This document shows, piece by piece, positions 42,363-54,486 of a stretch of DNA of 64,000 bases. Location: the NCBI GenBank assembly GCA_963971575.1, contig OZ020611.1:145292419-145356418 (forward strand), written 5' to 3'. The DNA comes from Liopterus haemorrhoidalis. Its lineage: Eukaryota; Arthropoda; Insecta; Coleoptera; Dytiscidae. Both the position numbers and the translations under genes were made by a program. The notes beneath the pieces are model-generated. The model ran no database searches. It saw nothing but the letters and a program-made list of their open reading frames with translations, and had not been told where the DNA came from. Position 1 is the first letter of the stretch. Every line of letters begins with the position of its first letter.

Positions 42363-43765
42363 GGAATCTGAAATATAAATGAAAAAACTTGGTGCTAGTT
42401 CCTCTAAGTATATTAAAAAATATCTTAATACTTGTTTTTCGGCTGTTAGACCATTCTCAACGCCATACCATATAATATAATTATTGTTTAAGTAAATTGT
42501 TATTTATTTTAAAGAATTGATATATAACCTTGAAAAATAATGAAAAAGTGTTTTTTCATTGTCATTAAATTTTATGCTCTAGATAATTTTACTAAGTCAT
42601 GAGAACATGTTTTCAAGTTACGTGTTTAGCGCTTAGGTTTAATAATAAATGACTTGTTGTCATACGTCATTCTTTGTCCATTTTATACCAAAAGCACTTC
42701 ATAAAATTAGTATCAAATATTCATACGTAAAAAAAAAAAACATATACCATAATAGATAATAAAACTTTGATTGACGAACGACGTACTGTGGGTTGGCATA
42801 ATATTGTTTTTTAATTATTGTTATTTTTGTTTGATTTCCTCACTCTTGTATGCTGTGGAACATGATAGCCTGGAACATGTCAGAAGCTACCAAAAAGAAA
42901 ATTCTTTGAAAGAGGAATGTGTAATGTATACTCCAAATCTAACGATTCAGCAACGTCGAGTTAGCACCCTGAGGTTATATTATTTTATTTTAATTATTGT
43001 ACACCACAGTTGATTGTCCGTTATTGTGCCCATACCATCATATGCTACAGATATACAAAATTTATTCAAGCATATTAAACAAAAGTACAGAACATACATA
43101 CATATGAGTGGCAAATAGTAACATATTTTCGATACAAATAGTAACTTTGCTTTATATTCAAAATCATTAATATGTTTGTACAATCTCCTTTACTAAGTAC
43201 AATCTAACCACACAGTTTAACAAATATTAAATCATTTATTTACAAATGCACTGAAGGCCATTTGTTCTCCTCAGATTTATTTCGGAGGTAGGAACTTGCG
43301 CTTTTCTGATTAGATACAACACTAGTTAGCTACATTATCTCCAAACAGAACACGGTTGTAGAGAGTAGCTATTTTATATAAATTATTACATAAGACTTAA
43401 TAAACTAAAGTCTTGAGAAGGCACTTTGACTTAAATTCTGGCTAAATTATTAGAACCGTTGATTAAGTTCTTAAAAACCTTATAAAGAAGCATGGCCGAT
43501 GGGCGATATTATATCTCTCCTTGCTGCCAATTTTTTGATATCAAATGTTTTCAACACGCCTTAGGTAGTTTGTATCTTGGAGATACTCCTGTCATTCGTA
43601 ATTCCACAACACGATAGTACCGCGTGTGAACATTTTGAATATATTTTAAATATATGACTCGATATGGGCACCATCCATATAATGCTATCATACTCAAAAA
43701 TCCGTGTCCTAGTCAAATCGAGAACATAATCGCAGATGTAATTATACAGGTTATAAAGAAATGGA
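42357..43765. other. Intergenic, nothing recognised
   Basis: The open frame at 42771-43013 (80 codons) has a hydrophobic start and no family motif. No other structure is supported. Confidence 0.35.
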
Positions 43766-43912
43766 AGAGTTGCCGTGGCTCCATGGTAAGGCAGTTGCCT
43801 ACGTAGCACAGGGATACAAGTTCGAATCCCCTCACTTAGAAACGGAGAACTTACCTTCACTGCCCCTTATACGCCTATCTAGGTTTTGGAAACCTATTAT
43901 TTATTTATTTAT
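43766..43912 (+). mobile_element. SINE family A, internally deleted copy
   Basis: The head GTTGCCGTGGCTCCATGGTA AGGCAGTTGCCTACGTAGCA and GTTCGAATCCC is the best preserved of the family. The body is missing, and the tail block TGCCCCTTATACGCCTATCT with a (TTTA)n tail follows directly. Confidence 0.7.
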
Positions 43913-43974
43913 GAAGAAAAGGAAACTTATATATTGGACATGTAATGAGTGACGAGCATACATGCCGTACCCAG

Positions 43975-44160
43975 CAAAAAACTGTACAGACCAAAACTGA
44001 AGAGGAAACAGGCCCTAGAAGACGAATGATCTCCAAGTTCGCCAACTTGAGGAAATGGTTCGGTCTGACATCCAAAGCACTATTTCGAATGTCTGCGAAA
44101 AAGGTTCGGATTGATATGATGTGATAATCAACATCAAAACGAATAAGGCAAGTGTAAAAA
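43975..44160 (+). pseudogene. LINE C-terminal tail fragment 1
   Basis: The frame reads GPRRRMISKFANLRKWFGLT then SKALFRMSAKKVRIDMM. It matches a widespread C-terminal LINE motif (G-R-R-x-x-S-W-L-x-N-L-R-x-W-x-G-x-S-x-x-E-L-F-R-x-A...V-R-I-A-M-M-I-A-N). An A-rich tail follows at about 44150. Related tails lie at 57822-58000 (minus) and 59895-60035 (plus). Confidence 0.6.
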
Positions 44161-46381
44161 AAAGAAATATGTAGTATGTTGAAAAGTATTGGCAGAATGT
44201 TTGGCAGAAACAGGTTTTTTTTTGGGGATGCGCGTACTACCTCGTACTCTTTAACTAACACGAGTTACAAGCAATAATTTTTGAAGGATTCTTCAAATAT
44301 TACTTCAAGGACATTTGTTTTAGATATGTTGATAATAGTTGTTCAGTAATATTGTTATTAGTATTTATTGCTGATTTTCAATTATTACCAATTGTTTTGC
44401 TTTTGAAAACATAATTATCACAGAGAATACCGCAAATAATAACATATTTTAAATAATTTCTTTAAATATCATAATTATAGCGTTATGCCACGCTCGAAAC
44501 AAATATTATTAATAGCAAGGACTTTTTTGTTAGCGGCAAGTTGTACTATTTTTTCTTTCAAATTTCATAATCATAGTTTTCATAAATCATTCTATAATAA
44601 GATGTTCAGAGAAAATTAGAGAAGACAGTCGTTGCCTTCCTCTTAAATTATTAATCAGCTTATCCAGCTTTATAAGCTACAGAAAAACATAAGAGACTTA
44701 TTGTTAAGGCTAGGATTAATACAGAACTTGTCTGCGCTAGTTCTTATGTGGCGTTGCTTGTTGCCTGCACCCGGCGTTACAATCAGAGAACTTTAGCAAT
44801 TTTAGAGATCTGGACCAAAACTCCCCAGGCTGTGTGGAACCACGAATTGTACTTTAATTCTTCCGCGATGACCGTATTTCCTCTGCTTTCCTCTTTATCT
44901 TCTCCTCCTCTTTTCTAGAGCTGGATGTCGACGGAAAATAATACGACCCGGCAAATATTACAAACCCAAAAATGGAGAGAAAGATTTTTGGTAGACAAAG
45001 TGTCTCGTCATTCCATCAAAAGTTACTTTTCTACGACTACTATGGAACTGTCTCATTTCGATACTGTTAGTTGACAGGAAATTAGTTTAATTTCGCATCT
45101 TACCCTCATGCGCATTTGCAGCAATGCGCATGTACAGTTTCCGAGAATTTTCATTCTCGTGCTGGCTGCGCGCGCATTAATGGCTGTTAACCATATTTAT
45201 ATTGTATTTTCTTGATTATTTATTTATTGTAAAATGGTAATCGGAGAAAAAGCATAGTAAGCAACATGCGCGGAATAAATGGCATTCCATGCTAGTTGCA
45301 CAATATACTATTATGATTTTAATAGCTTACAATACACACATATTTCGTAGGTAGAAAAAAATCAAAATATAACTTCAATTAGATGTATTACGTCCGTAGA
45401 TTATAATATTATGTGCAAGTATTCTGGTCTTTAGATTTTCAAAAATTGTAACATAAAATTATATCTACGTAATTCTTACAGCTCTGATGAAGATTTAAAA
45501 TATAAATCGAAACGTTAGCGAAGTTAAAATATTGTTTTAATTTCTGACCAGTCCTAATCCCATTACTTCTCATAATATCAAAATATAACTTCCACCTTTC
45601 TCTAAAAATTAAATAGGCCAACATATCTTAGTTTTGTTAGCCATAGTACTTCAATACGTATTCCTAATAATAGAAGACATTAAAAATTCAATACCAAACA
45701 ACGCATAACAAAACGCTTCCCTCAAAATTCCGACTATTACCATTTACTAGAACAATAATTCTTATAAATACCCTGTAATATTCCAATGAAAATAGTTAAT
45801 ATGATCCTTCCACCCCTATTGCTTAAAAATATTCATCGACCTTGACTGAGTTCAACATGCGAACTTGAATATTAGGGGCGTGTATTCTAATTACTATAAC
45901 GCCAATATCGAGAAATATTATTTGAATAATAAATTGTCATTAAAACTATTAATCAAAATTTTTAAATCACGAATATAATATAATGAAACTATTTAATGGA
46001 ATTTAGAACAGTCAATATATAATATAGGACGGTATTCATATTTCGAAAATTGATTTTATATTGATGTGTGTTTTATGATTTCATTTTGGTATCAAGGTTA
46101 GAAAATTATGTCAATGTTTCGAATATGTTTCAAGTTTTTGGTGCTATCTGAGTCAATGGGTGTCGTTACTTAAGTCAATATTTGGCTGGTAATAAAAATA
46201 TGCTTAAGTCGTATAAATATTATGCAATTTTAAAATAATGTAATGTAAATCTAACAACTTAATTCATTTATAAGTGGATATTAAATAATTCTTATCCGCT
46301 CAAAACATACATATATATTAGTTCCTTTAACACCTATCTGGATCATAGGACCTCGGAAAATTCTTACAATCTCATTCAATT
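44161..46381. other. Intergenic with a CpG-rich repeat copy at 45110-45320
   Basis: At about 45110-45320 the minus strand shares blocks with the repeat at 6238-6480. The rest is AT-rich with no supported gene. The 118-residue minus-strand frame at 43905-44261 overlaps the LINE tail and is rejected. Confidence 0.4.
45484..45512 (+). ncRNA. Hammerhead-ribozyme-like core 3
   Basis: CTGATGA, then a hairpin GATTT-(AAAATAT)-AAATC, then CGAAACGTTAGCG. Both conserved core strands match the consensus and CG...CG could form a minimal helix III. The expected U-H cleavage triplet after helix III is not evident. The context resembles the terminal repeats of Penelope-like elements (inference). Confidence 0.35.
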
Positions 46382-46720
46382 ACGAACCTGGATATTAATC
46401 AGACTCCAAGTTTTTCCGGCATGTTGGGCTTCCTTGGTAACTGTACGTCTCCAGATCATGGTCCGCTGTGCGCCTGTAGTCTTGTAGGTTCCAGTCAGCA
46501 CCATTTGCCTTTAGGTATCCATCACTGTTTGGTTTATTTCACGCCAAAACACGGTGTTGGTTAGAATATCATACCACCTGACATATAAAATGCACCTTAG
46601 GCACCGATTATCGAAAACTTGAATTTTAGATGAGATTTGGTTGGAAATTTTCTAGGTTTTTCAGCCATACAGAAGCATAGAATTGGTGTTGAAAATTCGT
46701 AATTTTAAATTGATGGACAG
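46382..46720 (-). pseudogene. LINE reverse-transcriptase C-terminal relic, second copy
   Basis: The minus strand gives, in broken frames, RWYDILTNTVFWREINQTVM, then RRTVTKEAQHAGKTWSLI. The order and wording parallel the relic at 750-1060 (for example VTKEAQ in both). Frameshifted and stopped. Confidence 0.6.
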
Positions 46721-46779
46721 CTAGTTTAAAATATACATGATCAGTTCATAATTTTCTGGGACTGGTCTAAAACTTGTCT

Positions 46780-47045
46780 TAGTAGGGTTTTATCCCTCAC
46801 AAACCTTGTATTGAGTGAAATGCTGAAAAGTGATGATTCCGATATTGGACAGGTTGATGCTTACAAATATCTTGGGCATGAAATACGAATTGACAGAGAT
46901 ATTCAAACAAGTGAAGTCTTTAGTAGATGACACAAGGATGGGCAGAATTTTGTAAACTGCGATATATTTTTAAAACGAAATCTTTGGAACTATATATTAT
47001 GCTTATCTTAATCTACTGGGGGAAACTCTGGCTAAAGCTTATGCT
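46780..47045 (+). pseudogene. LINE reverse-transcriptase fragment (palm/thumb)
   Basis: The frame from about 46845 reads IGQVDAYKYLGHEIRIDRDI then QTSEV, a stop, and in a shifted frame GQNFVNCDIFLKRNL. Intact LINEs show V-D-x-Y-x-Y-L-G-H/Q-x-I...Q-x-x-E-I-x-R-R-I...W-x-x-F-G-K-L-x-x-I-F-K. Truncated at both ends. It faces the relic at 46382-46720 on the other strand. Confidence 0.6.
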
Positions 47046-47758
47046 ATTTTAGATTTATTGTTTATATTTTCCGTATAAGAAAAAAAGTTGTATGCAATAT
47101 GTGTTTAAAAGGATTCTTCAATCTCATGCTACCAAATTCAGTACTCTGATGATGCTTCGTAAAAATTCGCACTACATAAATAACTAATAGTTTGTATCAT
47201 TCAGGCACACTGTTAGATTTCAGTCAGATACAGTTCAGTTTGTATCATCAAGCACTAACATACAGTCATTCTTATTCAAACATTGAAATTTTATCATTCA
47301 AGCAAGCAATCAGATAATCTTAAAGATTTGAGTAATGTTATACGTAAATCATCGAGTGATTTCTATAAAAATTTCCGAACAAAAGTATTGAAATTATTCT
47401 TTACTTTGGATGTAAATTGCTTTTGTTTATTTGAATAATCGGTTCCGTTTTTTTTTCTTCTTCTAAAAAGCTGTTCCGCGTAGTAACTACAATATTAAAC
47501 ACTTATGAATAATGTATCACTAATTTAATCAAATCAGTGTTATTATTAGCCTAGGTTAGTGTTTTTTGACTAAAGAAAACCTTGAATGCAGCTATTTTAT
47601 TACATCTTTTTACAAAGAATATATTTCACTATTTTGAAAATGATACTTTTGAACTGTATCAAAATTTATTTTAGATTTAGAATCAAATATGGTCATTCTG
47701 AACGAGTACGAAGGAGAAGCCTTTTTTTTTGTTTTAACACCTTGTAACCTATTTCAAC

Positions 47759-48340
47759 AGTAATTCAGAAAACGTATATAACTCAGATTAGTAATTTGTA
47801 ATTCAGAAAGCGCCAGCTGTAATTCAGATTGTAATCATTTTTGACAATTCAGCAAGTTTAAAGAATTAGTGTTTAAATCATTTGGATCAATTAATAGAAG
47901 AATCAGAAACTGTATTGATGAAGGCGGTGGTCACATATCCCATCTTGTTTAGTTTATAGTAATTTTTAATTCAGAAAGCGTCAATTGTAATCCGTTGACT
48001 TACAATTATGTCAGTTCATAAACTTGTTTTTTCCTGTCACATAAAAATTTGTCTGGTCAACATTTATCTTAGCATTTTCTTATAAAATTCTGAATTACAA
48101 TAGACACTTTCTGAGTTACAATTGACGTTTTCTGAATTACAATTTACTATGTAATTTGATGTAAATTGACACTTTCTGTATTACAATTGATACTTTCTGA
48201 AATATAAATGAAACTTTCTAAATTACAGTTTTCTAATCTGAATTACAACTGACACTTTCTGAAATACATTTTATTTATCTGAATTACAATTGACTCTTAC
48301 TGCAAAACATCTGGTCGTTTCTGAAATACAATTGAAAAAA
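47759..48340. repeat. Inverted clusters of a ~22-bp repeat
   Basis: On the left (about 47759-48000) units read TAATTCAGAAAGCGTCAATT. On the right (about 48085-48340) the inverse, ACACTTTCTGAATTACAATT, recurs about ten times at irregular spacing. The two clusters could pair into a large imperfect hairpin. There is no coding frame. Confidence 0.65.
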
Positions 48341-48526
48341 GTGTAGTTGGCTTTGGAATTTTTGTGAAGATGTGGGATTATTATGACAGGATTTTAAATA
48401 AAATATACCAGTGTTAAGAGTTTTTAATAATATGAAGTTGAGAGTGAATTTGAATATGGGATGTTGACTGCTTGAAGATGTACCGATAACTGTCTTACTA
48501 AGCCAGGGGCTGAGTAACCGTAGCGG

Positions 48527-48588
48527 CTAGATGGTTTATGGCCCTGTGGGATAGATGGTTTATGGCCCTGTGGGATAGATGGTTTTTA
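48527..48588 (+). repeat. 24-bp tandem repeat, 2.6 units
   Basis: Unit ATAGATGGTTTATGGCCCTG TGGG at 48527-48550, 48551-48574, and a partial third. Confidence 0.85.
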
Positions 48589-51093
48589 GGAAAGGAAAGT
48601 ACGAAACGTGCCTATTTGTAAGATATAAAAACTTAATAAACAACTGAGATTGTAAAATTGAATAGGCTTGTAAAAATATTTTTGAAATATTCTAAACACG
48701 GCAGAGATATGTAATAAGAAATTATATTGGATGGGTCATAAACCAAATACCGCCACAAAGGTATCGCTTCAGTATTAACATGTGGTGTAACATGCTGTGT
48801 TAAAACTTCATGTCAAAATAATAAAATATCAAACAACTAAAATTTTAAATAAACTTTTTTATTTACGAACATCAAATAATAAATGCATTTTGTGTCCAAC
48901 TGTAAATACATAAAGCTATTCATATTGCAACAAGCGTAAAAAAGTAATGCGCATGCGTGCACACCCCTAAAAATGAACGTATTTTTACATTGCAAATTTT
49001 TATTTAGTAAGTTAGTTAGTTAAAATGTTTTGCGTTCAGCATTGATAACTATTTGCGCTCCATACAGCCCTTCTATATAACTAGAATATTATTTATAAGT
49101 TACAATAAATAAAACAATGAATAATGTATTTTAAACATTGTTGTACAATACAATCAGCTGATGATTCGGAAATCATCTTGATGACGTAGGTTCTGATGTT
49201 AAACAAATGCCGCTCAGGAATAGTGTTTTTTAAATTTAAAAATGTTTAACATTATAATAGTAGTTGAAGTTATGTAAACATATGTTACCGTAACAAACCG
49301 TCTTACTTCATGACGTGCTATGAGTTTTTTCCTTTTTTAATGAAAAAACGTCACTTCATACATTGTAATCGTCTGTCTCTAATATCCTGATCTTGTAATA
49401 AAGTTTTAATTAAACAAAATAGCTAATAATCTTTATAAATATGTAAAAATTACATTAATTTCCTACACAGACACGGATGCAAAAACCACAAAAATAAAAT
49501 TCTCAAAACTCATTTTTATATTGTTTTTTACTAGTGACATCTAGTAAGTTTGTCCTTGACTAAATCACAACATATATGTATGCATATTAAATAAATTAAT
49601 ATACATATGAGTCACACCATTCTGAGTATTTCACAGGTGAGCAAGTCTAGAAAGAAATCTCACTTCGTCGAAATGATCTTGTACCAGTTTTGTACAAATG
49701 CAAAGGTGGATTGATTCATTCAGAAAATATTGAAAGTTGTTCATTCATAATTTTAAGAATTTACTAGAAGTTGTAGGAGTTAGAAATGGTGAAGGTATGA
49801 CTCATATAATATTGGAATTGAGTAGTTATCTTCCTAATTTATTTTTCTTGTTTTTGATGTACAACTGACCACCGCAATTAATTAGTTTTTGTTAGTCATT
49901 TTTTACAAGTGCACTTAGTTAGGCTGAGCATTACCCAGAATTTATTATTATACCGCATACATTAGTTGTTGGCTCTGACAAATCACAATACTTTTGTAAT
50001 ATTAAATTAAAAGACGTGCGTTACCTCCAGACTACTCTAATTAATTTAGGGCTTCGTAGGTATAACCAAGAAACCCTTATACTGTCACTAATATATGTGT
50101 GTCTGTAAGTCTGTACGGTAAAAATGGTGACCAAATGGTTAGACCTAAAGAGTTGAATATGCTCTGTACTTAATTTCTTATATTCTTATTTGATATGGTT
50201 CCATGTAGTGCTCGAGTTGCCATAGATGATCTTGTCATATATGTGTGCATCTACCTTGCCTGAATCTGATAAAATATATCTGAAATTCCGAAATTCTATG
50301 TATGCATTTTATGCTTTGTCCTCTATAAGTAATAAAATATTTCATTTAATACCCCTTCTAAAATTTTCGTTACACTAAGTATCTCCTCCCTATATGAAAA
50401 GAAAACCATATCCCTTATTAATATATTTATTATTTCAAATTTTGGTACGTGCATTTTTAAGTTGCCAGAATAAGTGTAAATTAATAATTATTTTGGTAAT
50501 AATAATAAACGATAAATAACTTATTATAAGTAACATTATATGCGCGTACCACACTTTGGAAAACACTGGTCTACATCAATATTTCCCTTGGAACTCATAT
50601 TCCGTGAAAAGATGTGTTTTGTTTAATATTCTTAAAATTCTATTCTTTGAATAAACTTCTTGAATAATGTTTAATATGTAATTTGTAAAATAAAATGGAA
50701 ACAATGAATGTCTTAATAATTGGCAAGATTTCTGCGATGTTTAGAAAATCGCGACAAAGTAAGTTTGGGAACCACTGCCATACAGGAAAATATATTTTAT
50801 TAAAATATAATAACTGCGATATCTTTTGAAAAAATAAACTGATTAAAAATTCCATTTGTACTATTTTGGTTCATATAATATATATTACACCATTTTTTTG
50901 TTGTTGTTTTTTCTTAACCTTTTTTAGAGTTTTAGATCAACCTTTCTGGACGTTAGACAGAATTTTTGGAAATCTTTATACAGTGAATTTCAATATCCTG
51001 CAATATAGGTATTATCGTTACTATGGTAATTGAAATCTGACAGCAATGTAAAATTGCGTTTCTTTTAATTTGCAACATAGGCGATTTAACATT
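48589..51093. other. Intergenic with a dispersed-repeat copy at 50048
   Basis: GGCTTCGTAGGTATAACCAA GAAACCCTTATACTGTCACT at 50048 belongs to the same family as 32137, 61568 and 63940. I see nothing else of note. Confidence 0.4.
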
Positions 51094-51230
51094 GCCGACC
51101 GGCGTAGGGTAACACATGTGCTCTGGGTAGCTAAGGTCTCGGGTTCGAATCCCGTTCAGGCATGGAATTTTTCAAAAATAATAATTGTCCTGGCTAATTG
51201 CCAAAGCAGCAAAGGCCATAAAAAAACATT
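51094..51230 (+). mobile_element. tRNA-derived SINE family B, copy 1
   Basis: The head GCCGACCGGCGTAGGGTAAC ACATGTGCTCTGGG, then GGGTTCGAATCCCGTTCAGG, is tRNA-like with a clear B box. A body TGTCCTGGCTAATTGCCAAA GCAGCAAAGGCC and an A-rich tail follow. Copy 2 at 63755-63902 is better preserved. Confidence 0.75.
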
Positions 51231-51307
51231 GCCGTCAAAATAATTTGTCGTTACTAGGGAAACCATGCATAATAATAATTTCAATGTTGCAGGATCAAAG
51301 AAATTCA

Positions 51308-52050
51308 CTGTATATAAAAATCAATTTGTTTGTTTGTTTGTTTGTTTGTTTGTCCTTTATACAAATCCGAACGGATGGACCGATTTTTATCAAATTTAGT
51401 AGAGGAGGGTAAAATAATCCGAGGAAGGTTTTAGGTGGGTTTTAACTTCATCCATGTCCTCTAAGGGGGCGTTATGGGGGAAAACCGTCATTTTTCACAC
51501 TCGTGCAGTTTAAATTGACTACGTAGGTTAAACGTTAAGTGCTATATCGATATAATGTAGACAAAAAATGTAGATCTTAACTAGATGCAAAAAAAAAGTC
51601 CGGGAGAGTATATACCTATTATGCATCGATGTCGCGTAATGTGCAATTTTCTGTTTTTAAACTTAATATTTTTTGTATTATAAAGTTTATCATTGCATAA
51701 CATCAGAGTTTTAAAGTGATGTATCAATTATTTTAGAATAACAAATTAGAGCATTTCACGTAAAATCATAAAGTATTGAACACTATACATCAAAGATTAA
51801 TAATAACTGAGTTATCACAGTGTAAATTGCGCAGAAATGTTTAAAGATGTACATGTATGTCGCTATTTGGTGCGGTACTTACCAATAGATGGCAATGCTA
51901 GAGATTTCTGTATATCCCATCGTCTGAAAGTTAATTGCAAATTATATTATCGTTTTATATATTTAACTTTAACATTTTGAGCTTTATGTTCTACTTTATT
52001 CGTTTTAAAGTAGTCAAATGCCGTAGAAAATCTCGGGAGCTAGTATTAAA
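51308..52050 (+). repeat. Helitron-like non-autonomous repeat, copy H2
   Basis: It opens TATATAAAAATCAATTTG with a (TTTG)n run, then AACGGATGGACCGATTTTTA, ATAATCCGAGGAAGG and GGGGGCGTTATGGGGG, and ends GCCGTAGAAAATCTCGGGAG CTAGTA. It follows the inverted copy at 8817-9462 through most of its length. The open frame at 51185-51412 is an artefact of the TTTG run. Confidence 0.6.
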
Positions 52051-53235
52051 TAAAAATCAACCGTAAATTATATGTTTTAATAAAATATTTCCGTCTCTTT
52101 GTTAGCCCTTGTTGATGCCGGTAAGTGCACACGTGAAAAGATAGTTAATGGAAATTTCATCATTAAAAATTGGTCTGGTTTAGAATTAATATTGCTGTAC
52201 CAGCTTAGGGTTGTTATATATCTACTTAAACATGCCACTTACGCAGACTAGATGTTCTAAAACAAATTCATAACAAAATATTAAAATTTGTTCTACCGAT
52301 AAGTAATTGTAAATGTCGATACATCAAAGAAATTTTATTAACATCTGTGAAATGTAAGTGGTGCGCAATTAATGTATTGCGCGCCACATAAAATTAAAAA
52401 AAAAAATACACCGAAAAACTTTCAACATATCCGGGTGAATTTGAAAGTAAAACGATATGTATTCTCGTTGATCGGCGCCGGCAATGATCTTTCTACGTAT
52501 TCGTACCCGAACATAAGCTTCAAGAGCATTCGTTTTATATCTTTTAAACAAACAATTATATTTTTTCAACGATACAAGAAATTCTTTATTTTTTGAAAAA
52601 ATAATCTGATCTTAAACTCACATTGTGCTATTCTAGTTTACATTAATGTACGTTGGTAACAATAATTTCAGATTTTTTGATTTTTCGACCAAAACATTTT
52701 TTTTTTAATTTAATTTAAATTCCAAAATACTTTCTTATGTATCAGTGGCATGTTAAAAACTATGCAAATTATAGAAGTTTTACTTTCATAAACTTCCTTA
52801 CTATCGATTAACACGTTAAAAATGAAGTTCAGGGCCACAAATTGACACCAACCTAGAAAGTAATGTTGTACATGAGCAGCGGAATACATGCAACCAGTCC
52901 AACACCCTGGCAAGAAAGTTTGCTCATACATTTGATCGATTCTTACAAGAAACTAACAAGAAAAAGTTTATATGAAAAGAAAAGAAAAAGAAATATTAAA
53001 TGATCATTAAATATCAAATATCAAGGTACATTTTTACAAATAGAAAACATATCGCAGAATTATTGGTAGTAAAATAATATCAAAACAAACTGCAGGAAGG
53101 ACTGTATAGGAGTTCGAACGTAACTTTAATACAAATTAAAAATAGGCTGTGTTAGGTGGAAATAGACATCGTTACTGTGCTCCAAAAATTTTAACTAACA
53201 AACTAACCATTATAATTTTAACACCATGACTGCCG
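52051..53235. other. Intergenic, nothing recognised
   Basis: Overlapping frames on opposite strands at 52369-52596 have no motif. No TIR pair found. Confidence 0.35.
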
Positions 53236-54486
53236 CGCAGAGGCGGTGAAAGGCAGGGGCGACAGGGGCACAGGCCTAGGGCGCCAGCTCTTAGGGGCGC
53301 CAAAACAAACGCTTAAATATACATATTCTAAGTTTTTATTAAGTTTTTCTATTTTTATTTAGATCAAAATTATAAATTTTCATTTCTATATCAATCTTGT
53401 ACATATTAAATATAAAATTGAGTTTAAGGACGTACACATTTATTGATTATATAATAATATTCAGTCTTCTTTTGGACTGTATTAACTTTCTTACACATCT
53501 GAAAATATTAATATCTGATTTTGGTGGCACATTTAGACATACAATGGCACCTTGACTTACAAACTTAATGTGTGTGTATTTTGCAAACTTTTTTCTTTTT
53601 TAATTTAATTAATTTTTGGTCTTAGCTACGGTGGCCATTAACCAGAACATGTTTATTTTTATTATGGATACATTTTATAACAAATACAAACATCCATGCC
53701 ATCACCGGGATTCGAACCCGAGTCCTCATGGTTAGCAGTCAAATGAGCTGACCACTACGCCATAGCGAACCGGCATTTTGCAAACTTAAAAAGTATGTAT
53801 CTAAAAAACCCAATTTTCCATTATATCTTATGGGAAATCAATTAATCCGTTCCTAGATTAAAAAATCATAAAGGAAAATCCAAAAAATTAAAAAAGAACT
53901 ATTCTCAACTAAATGAAGAAAGTGTAAAAAAATGGAGAATGAGTGAGAAGGTACATTTTTTCACTATAAATATGCATTTTGTATACCATTACATATTAAT
54001 TTTTATTTATAAAATTTTCTGTTTTACATGATTAGTACGAAAATCATTAAATTGTAAAAAAGGACAATTTTCTTGTATCGAGTTTTCGCTTTGTTAGTAA
54101 CCTGTTTCTAGTACTAGGGAAAAAGGTTTGAAAAATTATAATGTAAACAGGCTTTAATTCATTTAAAAAGAAAAACATCATAGTTCGTATCTAGAGGTCA
54201 AAATAGGATATGAAAATAGTTAGTATCTCGAAAAGTTCGTATATCGAGAGATTTGTAAGTCGAGGTACCACTGTACTACCAAATTTACTTAGCCATAACT
54301 AGTATTCGGTTAAAATGTTAAAATATTTAAATTGCATCCATCTAAATCAAAAGAATATGTTTGAAATAAGATTGCGAGCACCTTAACTCCCCTATTCGGT
54401 ACGCCAGTGCATATTGTAAAAAAGGGCGCAGTTTGGTGGGTTTGCTCCGGGCGTCAAAAGAGCTAGCGCCGGCTCTGCTGCCCCGG
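53236..54486. mobile_element. hAT-like element carrying a SINE, ~1.25 kb
   Basis: The left end CAGAGGCGGTGAAAGGCAGG GGCGACAGG with GGGCGCCAGCTCTTAGGGGC is answered at the right by GGGCGTCAAAAGAGCTAGCG CCGGCTCTGCTG in inverse orientation. The interior is non-coding and AT-rich, and holds the family C SINE (53591-53774) as a later insertion. Pairing of the two ends is inferred from their similarity. Confidence 0.5.
53591..53774 (-). mobile_element. tRNA-derived SINE family C, copy 2
   Basis: On the minus strand the head GCCGGTTCGCTATGGCGTAG TGGTCAGCTCATTTGACTGC TAACCAT is followed by the B box GGGTTCGAATCCCGGTGATG. ATTTTGCAAACTT lies at 53578-53590 and 53775-53787, a 13-bp duplication. Confidence 0.85.

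Noticed and set aside
42150..42371. 73-codon open frame ending in tyrosine-isoleucine repeats
   Set aside because: It spans a MITE end and a (TA)n run.
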